Assembly: GCA_012520915.1 (NCBI GenBank)
Contig: JAAYNJ010000016.1
Location: 1-32,110, forward strand
DNA: 32,110 nt
Direction of reading: 5' to 3'
From: Oscillospiraceae bacterium
GTDB taxonomy: Bacteria; Bacillota; Clostridia; Oscillospirales; Ruminococcaceae
Part shown: positions 7,098 through 14,979 of the stretch, one piece after another
How positions within the stretch are numbered: position 1 is the first letter of the stretch
Layout: each line of letters opens with the position of its first letter
Translations under genes and position numbers: made by a program
Notes under the pieces: model-generated
What the model was told of the DNA's origin: nothing
Databases searched by the model: none
What the model saw: the letters and a program-made list of their open reading frames with translations, nothing else

Positions 7098-7505
7098 ATG
7101 ATGCCGTTGACGCTTGCCGATATGGGGCAGGATTTGGTTATACTACGAGTGGGCGGAGGCGCCGAAGTTAAAAAGCATTTGTGCGACCTCGGTTTTGTGC
7201 CGGGGGAACACATTTCGGTGGTGTCGATACTGTCGGGAAACGTAATAGTAAAGGTTAAGGAATCGAGGGTAGCCGTCAGTTGTGAGATGGCCGCCAAAAT
7301 AATGGTGAGAAATCTGCCGAACGGAATAATTGATTTAAGGGAGTTTAGTGATGAAAACATTGAAGGATGTAAAGGTGGGGAATACTGTCAGAGTTGTGAA
7401 GCTCCACGGAGAAGGCGCGGTAAGGCGCAGAATTATGGACATGGGAATAACGAAGGGCGTAGAGGTTTTCGTCAGAAAAGAGGCCCCTTTGGGAGATCCC
7501 ATTGA
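7098..7505 (+). CDS. feoA: FeoA-domain protein with an out-of-frame tail over the next gene
   Basis: Residues 1-72 are a complete FeoA SH3-like domain (LTLADMGQDLVILRVGG, HLCDLGFVPGE, VSILSGNVIVKVKESRVAVS, MAAKIMV), the usual length of FeoA. The frame then has no stop and runs another ~63 residues. Most of that tail is read from the start of the second feoA gene in a different frame and is rich in Arg, Gly and Lys, unlike a folded domain. Stops exist in both other frames right after the domain, so the loss of a stop by a small insertion or deletion near 7320-7345 is likely; an authentic long overlap is the alternative. FeoA is a small cytosolic partner of FeoB. AAAGGAAA lies upstream; ATG at 7098 or 7101. 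Confidence 0.8.
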   Translation: MMPLTLADMGQDLVILRVGGGAEVKKHLCDLGFVPGEHISVVSILSGNVIVKVKESRVAVSCEMAAKIMVRNLPNGIIDLREFSDENIEGCKGGEYCQSCEAPRRRRGKAQNYGHGNNEGRRGFRQKRGPFGRSH

Positions 7506-7572
7506 GGTTATGGTCAGAGGTTATGAACTGTCTCTGAGAAAAGCCGAAGCAGAAATGATAGAGGTGGAGTAA
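7348..7572 (+). CDS. feoA: Second FeoA of feo operon 1
   Basis: A 74-residue FeoA protein: a single SH3-like domain with GNTVRVVKLHGEGAVRRRIMDMGITKG and DPIEVMVRGYELSLRKAEAEMIEV, both typical. The ATG at 7348 has AAGGGAG seven bases before it, although it sits inside the readable tail of the first feoA. Pairs of FeoA proteins before FeoB are common in Clostridia. It probably docks to the FeoB G domain or pore and adjusts Fe2+ transport. Confidence 0.92.
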   Translation: MMKTLKDVKVGNTVRVVKLHGEGAVRRRIMDMGITKGVEVFVRKEAPLGDPIEVMVRGYELSLRKAEAEMIEVE

Positions 7573-7594
7573 GAAATCTTTTTTTTAACCACGG

Positions 7595-7610
7595 GTTAGT
7601 TAAAACTAAC
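7595..7610 (+). promoter_or_regulatory. Iron-box palindrome before feoB (site S2)
   Basis: GTTAGT-TAAA-ACTAAC is a perfect 6-4-6 palindrome with the TTAG-N6-CTAA core. It lies in the 95-bp gap between feoA and feoB, 58 bp before the feoB start, in an operon that already has site S1 at its promoter. I could not find a convincing -35/-10 pair around it. Confidence 0.65.
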
Positions 7611-7623
7611 TAATAACCGCGGG

Positions 7624-7641
7624 GACAACCGAACAGTTGTC
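7624..7641 (+). repeat. Short hairpin in the feoB leader
   Basis: GACAAC-CGAACA-GTTGTC is a perfect 6-bp inverted repeat with a 6-nt loop, between site S2 and the feoB ribosome binding site (AGAGG at ~7661). It could form in the mRNA. No T-run follows, so it is not a terminator. Confidence 0.5.
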
Positions 7642-7667
7642 TGAATGAATTTAAGTATAGAGGTTTA

Positions 7668-10172
7668 ATGATGAAGTTAAAAATTGCACTTGCGGGAAAT
7701 CCCAACAGCGGAAAAACGACGCTGTTTAACGAGCTCACCGGCTCGAATCAGTTTGTCGGGAACTGGCCGGGAGTTACGGTGGAAAAAAAGGAAGGAAAGA
7801 TTAAGGGGTACGACGGGGTTACTTTGGTGGACCTGCCGGGGATATACTCGCTTTCACCATATACGCTCGAGGAGGTGGTTGCGAGAAACTACCTTATCGA
7901 AGAGCGTCCGGATGCCATTATCAATATAGTCGACGGAACAAATCTTGAGCGGAACTTATACCTTACCACACAGCTCACCGAACTCGGCATACCCGTGGTT
8001 ATGGCGGTAAATATGATGGACGTCATAAAAAAGAGCGGGGACAAAATCAATACCAAGGAGCTTTCGAGAGAGCTCGGTGTGGACATTGTGGAAATATCCG
8101 CCCTAAAAGGAAGCGGGATAGACGATATAGCGAAAGCGGCGGTAAATGCGGCCGAGAGCGGCAAAACGGTGCCGAAACACACATTTTCCGGTCCGGTTGA
8201 ACACGCTTTGGCGCACATAGAAGAGGCGACGGTTCACGACATGCCGAAGGAACGCCACCGCTGGTATGCCATAAAGATTTTTGAGCGCGATGAAAAGGTG
8301 CTCGAGAAACTTGAGCTGTCGGCTGAGGTTCTAAAACACATAGAAGAAGATATATCGGCGGTGGAGAAGGAATTCGACGACGACTCCGAGAGCATAATCA
8401 CAAACGAAAGATATGTCTATATAGCTTCGATAATCAATAAATGTTTTAAAAAGAAGAGTATGAGCAAACTCTCGAATTCCGACAAGATAGACAGAGTGGT
8501 TACAAGCCGGATTTTGGGTCTTCCCATTTTTGCCTTGGTGATGTTTCTTGTTTACTACATATCCATGGTTACGGTGGGTGCCGCCGCAACCGACTGGGCG
8601 AATGAGGGGCTTTTCGGGGACGGGTATCATCTCTTCGGAATCGGAAACTCCGCATACGAAGAAGCTGTCGAAAACTACGGGGACACTGATTTAATCATAT
8701 CGGCGTTTGCCGACGAATACGGAAATGAAGAAATTCTGACGGCTCTCGATATGGAAGCCGAGGAATTCAGCGCTGAAAATGCGGATGTTGCGCTTACTAA
8801 CCTCATTCTCCTGACACCGGAAGATGCCGATATCACCTACGAAATAGAGGACGAGGAGACTCTCGAAGTTACTGAAGTTACGGGGACGACGAGAGAAGAC
8901 CTTATAGCGGCGGTTGAAGAATACAAAAACACCGAATACAAAGGGGCGCCGGGGGCTCCCGAGCCTTCGGACTACGGGGTATACGTACCCGGAATACCGG
9001 TATTGGTCGAGAGCGGACTTGAAAAAATCGGCGTTGCCGACTGGCTGATGGGACTTGTAAACGATGGAATCGTTGCCGGTGTCGGAGCGGTTTTGGGATT
9101 TGTACCCCAGATGCTGGTGCTGTTTTTACTGCTTGCAATCCTTGAAGCCTGCGGTTATATGGCGAGAATAGCTTTTGTACTCGACAGGGTGTTCAGAAAA
9201 TTCGGACTATCCGGAAAATCCTTCATACCCATGCTCATAGGAGTTGGCTGCAGTGTTCCGGGTATTATGGCGTCGAGAACCATAGAAAACGAGAGAGACA
9301 GACGCATGACGATTATGACGACCTCTTTCATACCCTGCGGAGCCAAAGTACCCTTTATTGCCATGGTGGCGGGTGCGATATTCGGGGGTAGCGCCTGGGT
9401 TGCGACTTCCGCCTACTTTATAGGAATGGCGGCGGTCATCATTTCGGGAATAATCCTCAAAAAGACCAGGATGTTTTCAGGTGAACCTGCACCCTTTGTT
9501 ATGGAATTGCCGCCCTACCGCCTGCCGACGGTTAAAAACGTTCTGCTTTCCATGTGGGAAAGAGGATGGTCATTTATCAAAAAGGCGGGAACAATCATAC
9601 TCCTTTCTACAATATTTATATGGTTCACTTCCTTCTTCGGAATAGTGGACGGCAAATTTACCATGCTTGCCGAAGATCAGATAGATATGTCCATAATGGC
9701 GAAGATAGGAGGAGCGATAGCCTTTATTTTCAAACCGCTCGGCTTCGGAAACTGGAAGGCAACGGTTGCATCGATAACCGGACTTGTTGCGAAAGAGAAT
9801 ATAGTAGGAACTATGGGGATTCTCTACGGCGCTTCCGGCAATGTATACAAGACGCTTCAGAGCGTGTTTACGCCGGTTTCCGGATTTTCGTTCCTGGTAT
9901 TCAACCTGCTCTGCGCCCCCTGTTTTGCGGCGATAGGCGCGATAAAGCGCGAAATGAACAATCCGAAATGGACCTGGTTTGCGATATTCTATCAGACAGC
10001 GCTCGCATATTCCGTAAGCCTGATGGTAAATCAGTTCGGGAACGCAATTACGGGAAATATTGATGCGGCAGGACTCGTAGCGGCGGTAGTGTTGTTCGGA
10101 TTTATGCTCTATATGCTCTTCAGGCCGTATAAGGAAGCGACAAGGCTGACGTCGGATGTAAAGGTCAGTTAA
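7668..10172 (+). CDS. feoB: Ferrous iron transporter FeoB, long form
   Basis: Fe2+ transporter of 834 residues. The N-terminal G domain has G1 GNPNSGKTT (10-18), G3 DLPGIYS, and G4 NMMD, followed by the GDI helical domain and two membrane-embedded Gate repeats with GCSVPGIMASRT (~527) and PCGAKVPF (~554). Between the first two membrane segments there is an acidic insert of about 115 residues (~324-437), rich in Glu, Asp, Ala and Thr, with no hydrophobic segment. It accounts for most of the excess over the ~770 residues of E. coli FeoB and should lie outside the cell. ATG ATG follows AGAGG. It is preceded by two feoA genes and iron boxes S1 and S2, so it should be made when iron is low. Confidence 0.96.
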   Translation: MMKLKIALAGNPNSGKTTLFNELTGSNQFVGNWPGVTVEKKEGKIKGYDGVTLVDLPGIYSLSPYTLEEVVARNYLIEERPDAIINIVDGTNLERNLYLTTQLTELGIPVVMAVNMMDVIKKSGDKINTKELSRELGVDIVEISALKGSGIDDIAKAAVNAAESGKTVPKHTFSGPVEHALAHIEEATVHDMPKERHRWYAIKIFERDEKVLEKLELSAEVLKHIEEDISAVEKEFDDDSESIITNERYVYIASIINKCFKKKSMSKLSNSDKIDRVVTSRILGLPIFALVMFLVYYISMVTVGAAATDWANEGLFGDGYHLFGIGNSAYEEAVENYGDTDLIISAFADEYGNEEILTALDMEAEEFSAENADVALTNLILLTPEDADITYEIEDEETLEVTEVTGTTREDLIAAVEEYKNTEYKGAPGAPEPSDYGVYVPGIPVLVESGLEKIGVADWLMGLVNDGIVAGVGAVLGFVPQMLVLFLLLAILEACGYMARIAFVLDRVFRKFGLSGKSFIPMLIGVGCSVPGIMASRTIENERDRRMTIMTTSFIPCGAKVPFIAMVAGAIFGGSAWVATSAYFIGMAAVIISGIILKKTRMFSGEPAPFVMELPPYRLPTVKNVLLSMWERGWSFIKKAGTIILLSTIFIWFTSFFGIVDGKFTMLAEDQIDMSIMAKIGGAIAFIFKPLGFGNWKATVASITGLVAKENIVGTMGILYGASGNVYKTLQSVFTPVSGFSFLVFNLLCAPCFAAIGAIKREMNNPKWTWFAIFYQTALAYSVSLMVNQFGNAITGNIDAAGLVAAVVLFGFMLYMLFRPYKEATRLTSDVKVS

Positions 10173-10192
10173 AGGTAAATTAAGAGGATAAA

Positions 10193-10399
10193 ATGTTGGA
10201 TTGGATATTAAATAACCTCGGAACGATTATTTCAAGTGTCATCATACTGATGGCGGTCATAGGGATAATCGTGATAATAGCAAAAAACAAATCAATCTCC
10301 TGCGGGGGGAGTTGCGGGAGCTGTCCGATGGGAAATAGCTGCGGCTCTTTTACAGACAACAAACCCGAAAGGAATGAGATTGATAAACATAAGGTATGA
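10193..10399 (+). CDS. FeoB-associated Cys-rich membrane protein
   Basis: A 68-residue protein with one N-terminal membrane helix (~10-30) and a short cytoplasmic tail with the Cys/Gly motif SCGGSCGSCPMGNSCG (four Cys in 16 residues). This matches the FeoB_associated family (Pfam PF12669), found right after feoB in many Firmicutes. The Cys cluster may hold Fe2+ or an Fe-S cluster at the exit of the FeoB pore; not proven. AAGAGGA precedes the ATG and it follows feoB by 20 bp. Confidence 0.9.
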   Translation: MLDWILNNLGTIISSVIILMAVIGIIVIIAKNKSISCGGSCGSCPMGNSCGSFTDNKPERNEIDKHKV

Positions 10400-10515
10400 T
10401 TAAACAAATCGATAAAAGAAGATTTTAAACAATTATTATTAAGCCGGAAAGCTTCCTCCAAAGCATTCCTATAGAGGTTTTAGACTACTCTCCACGAAGT
10501 TTAGGACCGGACCAA

Positions 10516-10562
10516 AAGACCACACTTAAGATAAGGATTTCCCGATTCTTAAGTGTGGTCTT
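10516..10562 (+). terminator. Strong hairpin after feo operon 1
   Basis: A perfect 15-bp stem (AAGACCACACTTAAG at 10516-10530 with 10548-10562) and a 17-nt loop. The T-run after it is interrupted on the plus strand (TTATTTAT); on the minus strand TTTT follows, so it can serve both the feo operon and the minus-strand pseudogene. Confidence 0.75.
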
Positions 10563-10601
10563 ATTTATACACGTATTATAGGATTTTGTGTTATGAAAAA
10601 A

Positions 10602-10857
10602 CTACCGGTGTATATACATTCTCGTCATGTCCGCCGCCCAGTCGTCTTTAACCATGCACAGAAACTCCCAACCCGCCTACAATATTGTCGTTATGCAAAC
10701 AAAGATACCGGCCGTATTCGGCTTTTCCGTCAAGGTATTCCTTTATACATTTCAAATACGCCTCATAGGGCACGCTCCATTTCTTGTGAAACCACATGGC
10801 CGCGCGTTCCTTCAAATGAGCAACTCCTCTCAGCGTCCTGTACCGATAATCTTTCAT
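10602..10857 (-). pseudogene. GNAT acetyltransferase gene with internal deletion and frameshift
   Basis: From the ATG at 10857 the reading begins like a GNAT N-acetyltransferase (AAMWFHKKWSVPYEAYL ... DNIVGGLGV) and meets a stop at residue 70. In a second frame, the DNA just before that stop gives GWEFLCMVKDDW followed by ADMTRMYIHR and a stop at 10602-10604, which is the typical C-terminus of the same family. The middle of the gene, including the acetyl-CoA-binding motif (R/QxxGxG/A), is missing. The join falls in the sequence GGGTTGGGAG near 10670. So an internal deletion of ~60-70 codons removed the core and shifted the frame. The assignment rests on recognised family motifs. Confidence 0.7.
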
Positions 10858-10944
10858 ATATATCTTTCATTTAAAGCCGTTCGGCAATAAATTTATTTAC
10901 AGGTGTAATTTTAATGATGTTTTATTAATGTTTGTGTTTTCTCG

Positions 10945-11676
10945 TTACAAAATCCATTTTCGATTTATGTTGTATCTGCAGATTAAAAACAGCCCTGCCG
11001 CAAAGACAGACAACACCCCGAAGGATAATATCGGCGATAGGGTGTTTGCGCCCGAAATCGTGCCCCTTAGGATATCGGCTCCGTAGGTGAGGGGCAGACA
11101 ATAGGAAACCGGCCGCAGAAATACAGGCAGGTTTGAAATCGGTATAAAAAGTCCGCATAAAAACAACATTGGGAAACGGAAGAAGTTAGAAAATGTCTGC
11201 GCCTCGAATACCTGTTTTGCGGATACCGCAATCAACAGCCCGGTTAATGACGAAGTAATGGCAATCATCAAGACCGCGGGCAGCAAAAGTCCCCATTTTA
11301 CCGCACTGAGATCGATAAAAAAGCTTGCGAAAACGACCGGAACAAATGCGTTGAAAATACCGAATATAATAGTTCCCGTAATTTTTGCGAGCACCATAAC
11401 ACTCAAACCTATCGGCGCCAGCAGAAGCCGCTCAAACGATCTGCCGCTGCGCTCAAAGGTAATCGTAACGGCGAGCATGGAGGTCGTGCCGAACAAAACG
11501 CTCATTGAAATCAGACCGGGAAGCAGTTCCGATATATTCCCTCCGGGAGAACGAATGAGCTGCATAAGTGTCCAGGAGAGAGGAAAAATGATGCCCCAGC
11601 TGATGTTGGGAGGTTTCAGATAATAGTTTTTTACATCCTTTTTTAAGATGTTCCAAAAAGCAATCCAACTTTTCAC
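10945..11676 (-). CDS. ABC-2 type exporter permease
   Basis: Permease of 243 residues with six hydrophobic segments. The ABC-2 family block is visible in FFRFPMLFLCGLFIPISNLP and the following LPLTYGADILRG, as in DrrB/NatB-like drug or ion exporters. The start is GTG at 11676, overlapping the ATPase stop as GTGA and preceded by AAAGGAGG. It pairs with the ATPase upstream and should export a substrate sensed directly or indirectly by the ArsR-type regulator at the head of the operon. The substrate cannot be read from the sequence. Confidence 0.88.
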   Translation of the reverse strand: MKSWIAFWNILKKDVKNYYLKPPNISWGIIFPLSWTLMQLIRSPGGNISELLPGLISMSVLFGTTSMLAVTITFERSGRSFERLLLAPIGLSVMVLAKITGTIIFGIFNAFVPVVFASFFIDLSAVKWGLLLPAVLMIAITSSLTGLLIAVSAKQVFEAQTFSNFFRFPMLFLCGLFIPISNLPVFLRPVSYCLPLTYGADILRGTISGANTLSPILSFGVLSVFAAGLFLICRYNINRKWIL

Positions 11677-12641
11677 CGGAAACCTCCTTTTTCCTTATCC
11701 TTTTTAAGTGCGGAGGATTCGATGCCGGTCAGCTTTACGAATACGTCTTCCAAAGAAGGGCGAAGCTCCCGTGCCTCATACACTTCAATCTCTTTCTTGT
11801 GAAAAAACTCCATGACCGGGAACAGCGGAATGCGCTGTTCGGATGACATTATAAGAGAATTGTCCGACTGAGCTGTGACTTCGCTTGTCTTAAAACGGCT
11901 TTGCAACTCAATGGAAAAACTTTCGCTGTTTTTGTCGGTAACAAACCGGATAGCATAATCGTGGGTAACGCTTTCCATCAATTGAGGAAGGGTACCCGAC
12001 GCAACGATTTGTCCCTTTGCTATAAATGCTATCCTGTCACAGATGCGCTCGGCCTCCTCGATATAGTGTGTTGTGAGAAAAATGGTAGTGCCCTGTTTTT
12101 TAAGCTCAACTATCATCTCCCTTATCTGTCGCGAACTCTCGACATCAATCCCGGTTGTCGGCTCGTCAAGAAACAGAACCCGGGGAGAGTGGATAAGCGC
12201 CGCAGCAATAGTCAGTTTTCGGCGCATTCCCTTTGAGTAAGCTTTAAAAGGCCGTTTTCCCGCATCATTCAGACGAAATTGCTTCAGAAGCTGACGGGCA
12301 CGCGGTTCTCTTTCCTCCTTGCGCATTCCATACAGCGAAGCGGAAAAACAAAGGTTTTCAAACCCGTCCATTTCATTGTAAAGATTGCTCTCATCCGGAA
12401 CGATGCCCATAATTGCCTGCGCTTTTTTCGTTTGACTTTTTACATCTATCCCGTCAACCGCAATCTCGCCTGCGGTAGGTCGGGACAAACCGATAATCAT
12501 ATTGATTGTGGAAGTTTTTCCTGCACCGTTCGGCCCTAAAAAACCGAATATTTCACCTTTGTTGATCTCAAAAGAGATATCATCCACAGCGGTGAAGTTA
12601 CCGTAGTCTTTTTTCAGATTTTTGACGCTGACCATTCCCAT
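11673..12641 (-). CDS. ABC exporter ATP-binding protein
   Basis: ATPase of 322 residues of the DrrA/CcmA type: Walker A GPNGAGKTS, signature YSKGMRRKL (the degenerate form usual for ABC-2 exporters), Walker B VLFLDEPTTGID and switch His in TTHYIEEAE. A ~100-residue C-terminal extension ends in LRPSLEDVFVKLTG, typical of this subfamily. The start at 12641 (ATG-GGA-ATG) has AGGGAG upstream, partly inside the arsR stop region; an upstream reading to 12722 lies within the regulator gene and is rejected. It energises the permease that follows by overlap. Confidence 0.9.
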   Translation of the reverse strand: MGMVSVKNLKKDYGNFTAVDDISFEINKGEIFGFLGPNGAGKTSTINMIIGLSRPTAGEIAVDGIDVKSQTKKAQAIMGIVPDESNLYNEMDGFENLCFSASLYGMRKEEREPRARQLLKQFRLNDAGKRPFKAYSKGMRRKLTIAAALIHSPRVLFLDEPTTGIDVESSRQIREMIVELKKQGTTIFLTTHYIEEAERICDRIAFIAKGQIVASGTLPQLMESVTHDYAIRFVTDKNSESFSIELQSRFKTSEVTAQSDNSLIMSSEQRIPLFPVMEFFHKKEIEVYEARELRPSLEDVFVKLTGIESSALKKDKEKGGFR

Positions 12642-12646
12642 TAAAG

Positions 12647-13042
12647 TTATTCTCCCTTGCCGTGTCCCTTTCCGTGACAGAATTCCCTGACCTCGTCGCT
12701 GCATTTGCCCTTTTTGGAGCATTCAGGCTTTTCCTCGGCGGGACAATCCCCGCGTTTTTCCGGCTGACAGGCTTCGTATTCGATTTCAGCCAAAGCCGTA
12801 ATCTCTTTTGCCAGTTCATGCAATACCGAACGCTCGACGACATAGTGCATAAAATATCCGCGCTTTTCTCCGACAAGCAGTCCTGCTTCACGCAACACCT
12901 TAAGATGCTGGGAAATGGTTGCCTCGGTCAGATTGAGCTCGTCAGCCAAAGCCCGGACACAGTAATTATGCTTAAGAAGCAATTTTAAAATATTCATTCG
13001 TGTTTCGTCGGCGATAGCTTTAAGAACCTTATTTTTATCCAT
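12647..13042 (-). CDS. ArsR-family repressor with Cys/His-rich tail
   Basis: ArsR/SmtB-type winged-helix regulator of 131 residues. The DNA-binding part is ~1-80 (ADETRMNILKLL, LTEATISQHLKVLREAGLL, GEKRGYFMHYV). The last ~45 residues are a charged tail with five Cys (CQPEKRGDC, ECSKKGKC, FCHGKGHG) and two His, which could bind soft metals or metalloids or sense thiol oxidation. No canonical CxC in the recognition helix (ELNLTEATIS) is seen, so the sensor site is probably the tail. GGAGGA lies five bases before the ATG at 13042. First gene of an operon with an ABC exporter; two inverted repeats at its promoter suggest autorepression. Confidence 0.88.
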   Translation of the reverse strand: MDKNKVLKAIADETRMNILKLLLKHNYCVRALADELNLTEATISQHLKVLREAGLLVGEKRGYFMHYVVERSVLHELAKEITALAEIEYEACQPEKRGDCPAEEKPECSKKGKCSDEVREFCHGKGHGKGE

Positions 13043-13061
13043 GATAATCCTCCGCAATTTA

Positions 13062-13123
13062 ATTAGATGCTTACCTAATCAGATTATAATGACTAAATTT
13101 AATTAAGTCAACACCTAATTAAA
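13062..13123 (-). promoter_or_regulatory. Promoter and candidate operators of the arsR-ABC operon
   Basis: On the minus strand TTGACT (13106-13111), a 17-bp spacer and a perfect TATAAT (13083-13088). The inverted repeat TTTAATTA-N10-TAATTAAA (13098-13105 with 13116-13123) flanks the -35, and ATTAG-N8-CTAAT (13062-13066 with 13075-13079) lies after the -10. Both contain the heptamer ACCTAAT on the plus strand (13073-13079 and 13113-13119, 40 bp apart), a likely half-site of the ArsR-type repressor. Confidence 0.75.
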
Positions 13124-13135
13124 AAATGTTGAAAA

Positions 13136-13176
13136 CAAAAAATCTCGTTTCAAGCTGAGCCTGAAAACGTGGATTT
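13136..13176 (-). terminator. Imperfect terminator after the LCM-type methyltransferase
   Basis: On the minus strand an imperfect stem (AAATC...CGTTT with AAACG...GATTT, internal mismatches) is followed by six T residues. It lies between the methyltransferase stop and the arsR promoter. Confidence 0.45.
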
Positions 13177-13214
13177 TGTGTTTCGGTTATTTTGTTGGTC
13201 GTGGGTGAAGACGG

Positions 13215-14018
13215 TTAATTCAGCTTCAAATGGAAAATCATCAACCTCCTCTTCTTCTCGGTAACTTTCATAATAATTCTTGTCAATAAATGAAGTTTCC
13301 TGCCGAGCATTTTCAAGGCATCCGCAAAGAAGGTCATTTCTTCGAGCAATTCAACACCGCATTTGCCGGCGAAGTTTCGTCCGTCATCGACTGAAAAATA
13401 CATTAAGGAATCGGAATTGCCGGTGCGTTTTATAAAGCGGTTGGTAAACTTTAGCCCGCTTTGATTTGTAGCGTCAAAAATTATTTCTCCCTTCGGAAAT
13501 ATCTTTCTACAACTTTTTATAAAGGAAACGACGACTTCTTCGTGAAAGTATTGGAATACACCGGATATGACAAGCAGAGACGGAAGCGATGTGTCAATTT
13601 CCCGTACCCATTCCAAAACAAACATATCCCCGGGTACAAGAGCTTCGCCCTCCCTTTGGTCGAAAACCGCTTTTCGCGCTCTTATAACCTCCGGCAGATC
13701 AACCATGTACCAGCGGGCGAAAGTAAACTTTTCGTTCAGACGGTCATATGCAGTGTCAAGGCCCGCCCCGAGATAGACGAGGTTGCAGGGGGAATGCTTC
13801 TTGGCAAATGAGTTCACTATGATATCCATATTGTAGTATCTTGAAGCGGAAGCCATGTCGCTGTATTCCGAAGAACCCTTATCAGCGGATTCCGGCAGAA
13901 AGGATTCCAGCTCAATCGCCTTCGAGTCAAAAAAATATTCGGGAAACTTTTTTGAAATATTTATTCTTGCCACAAGCGGAACGAATAATGTGTTCGCTAC
14001 ACCTTCAAATTTCCGCAT
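13215..14018 (-). CDS. SAM-dependent methyltransferase, leucine carboxyl methyltransferase (LCM) type
   Basis: A 267-residue protein with the LCM/PPM1-like fold (Pfam PF04072). Early Arg-rich segments and YYNMDIIVNSFAKKH are followed by the SAM motif I NLVYLGAGLDTAYDRL (~85-100), where the family has 'GAGLDTR', then WYMVDLPEVI (acidic residue binding the ribose), and ISGVFQYFHEE. Bacterial members methylate carboxyl or hydroxyl groups of small molecules or polyketides; the substrate here is unknown. It lies 120 bp downstream of the MBL-fold gene on the same strand and may share its iron-box promoter. AAAGGAT lies before the ATG. Confidence 0.8.
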   Translation of the reverse strand: MRKFEGVANTLFVPLVARINISKKFPEYFFDSKAIELESFLPESADKGSSEYSDMASASRYYNMDIIVNSFAKKHSPCNLVYLGAGLDTAYDRLNEKFTFARWYMVDLPEVIRARKAVFDQREGEALVPGDMFVLEWVREIDTSLPSLLVISGVFQYFHEEVVVSFIKSCRKIFPKGEIIFDATNQSGLKFTNRFIKRTGNSDSLMYFSVDDGRNFAGKCGVELLEEMTFFADALKMLGRKLHLLTRIIMKVTEKKRRLMIFHLKLN

Positions 14019-14138
14019 TGTATTAATATATCCTTTCGTATACGGCTAATAACAAATGCGTTTTTTCGAAATATAGGGCTCAAAAGTCACGGGGAATAGG
14101 GAATAGTCGGCTTAAAATCGACTTGAGAGCGGAATCCG

Positions 14139-14948
14139 TTAATATTTTGTAAAGTCCCGGGGCGCTTCTTTGTCAAAAGGGTTTGAACGGCTGAATGTCG
14201 CCGATTGTTCTCTAAAGGCAAAGAGTTTTTCGATATCGGTTCTGAAACCGCTGTGACCGCTACAGACCGACTCGATATTTTTATCGGATAAAAGTTTTTC
14301 GAGACGTTCCAGTGATTTTTTGTTCATTTCCGGGAATTGTGTAAAAAAGTCAAAAAAAGCGTATCCGCCATTTTGATTAATTGCGAGACAATCTCCGCTT
14401 ATCAGCACCTTTTCATCGATCAAATAACAGTAGTGCCCCAAAGTATGACCCGGAACATGAATCGCCTCGACCTTGATTTTGTCAATCCAAAAAATTTCTC
14501 CGTCTTCTATGAGGCGGTATCCTTCCTTCAAACGAACGCAGTTTTTAATTTTAATAAACTTTAACTTTGTTATTCTGTGCATCTCTCCCTTCAGGTATTG
14601 CTCCTCTTCCTTTCCCACATGGATTCGGGCGTTGGGAAAGATGTTATTCCCGGATATGTCAACGCCGCCGGCGTGATCTACATCGGCGTGGGTTAAGAAA
14701 AGATATTCTATTCTCAACGGATCGACTTTAATTTTTGCAAACTCGGCATCAAGCCCGGGAAAATTAAGATGTCCGGAATCAAAGGCTATTACAGTGCCGT
14801 TTTTATTATAAAACCAGATATTTACATCGTTCTGCCTGATACAGGAAATCCGTTCGGTTAAAATACCGGAATTTGTCGGGTTGCAGAATTTCAGCCCTCT
14901 ACTGACACGGGGTTTTATATATTCGTCAAAAAAATAAAGCAATTTCAT
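14139..14948 (-). CDS. Metallo-beta-lactamase-fold hydrolase under an iron box
   Basis: MBL-fold protein of 269 residues. Metal-binding motifs are THADVDHAGG (HxHxDH with Asp replacing the middle His), VPGHTLGHYCYL (His), ISGDCL (bridging Asp) and CSGHSGF (last His). FDSG early in the chain is also typical. The altered first motif occurs in several hydrolase subgroups, so it does not mean loss of activity, but the second metal site may differ. Substrate unknown: lactonase- or glyoxalase-like enzymes have this architecture. The promoter has an extended -10 and an iron-box palindrome right after it, so it should be repressed in high iron. Confidence 0.82.
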   Translation of the reverse strand: MKLLYFFDEYIKPRVSRGLKFCNPTNSGILTERISCIRQNDVNIWFYNKNGTVIAFDSGHLNFPGLDAEFAKIKVDPLRIEYLFLTHADVDHAGGVDISGNNIFPNARIHVGKEEEQYLKGEMHRITKLKFIKIKNCVRLKEGYRLIEDGEIFWIDKIKVEAIHVPGHTLGHYCYLIDEKVLISGDCLAINQNGGYAFFDFFTQFPEMNKKSLERLEKLLSDKNIESVCSGHSGFRTDIEKLFAFREQSATFSRSNPFDKEAPRDFTKY

Positions 14949-14979
14949 AAATTCGAATCACCACAAAATACTCCAATTA

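Noticed and set aside
7585-7610. T-run plus palindrome before feoB as a terminator
   Set aside because: The T-run precedes the hairpin on the plus strand, and feoB follows in the same operon.
13062-13079. ATTAG...CTAAT as a further iron box
   Set aside because: The spacing between TTAG and CTAA is eight, not six, and its heptamer recurs at the arsR promoter only, so it fits the ArsR-type operator better.
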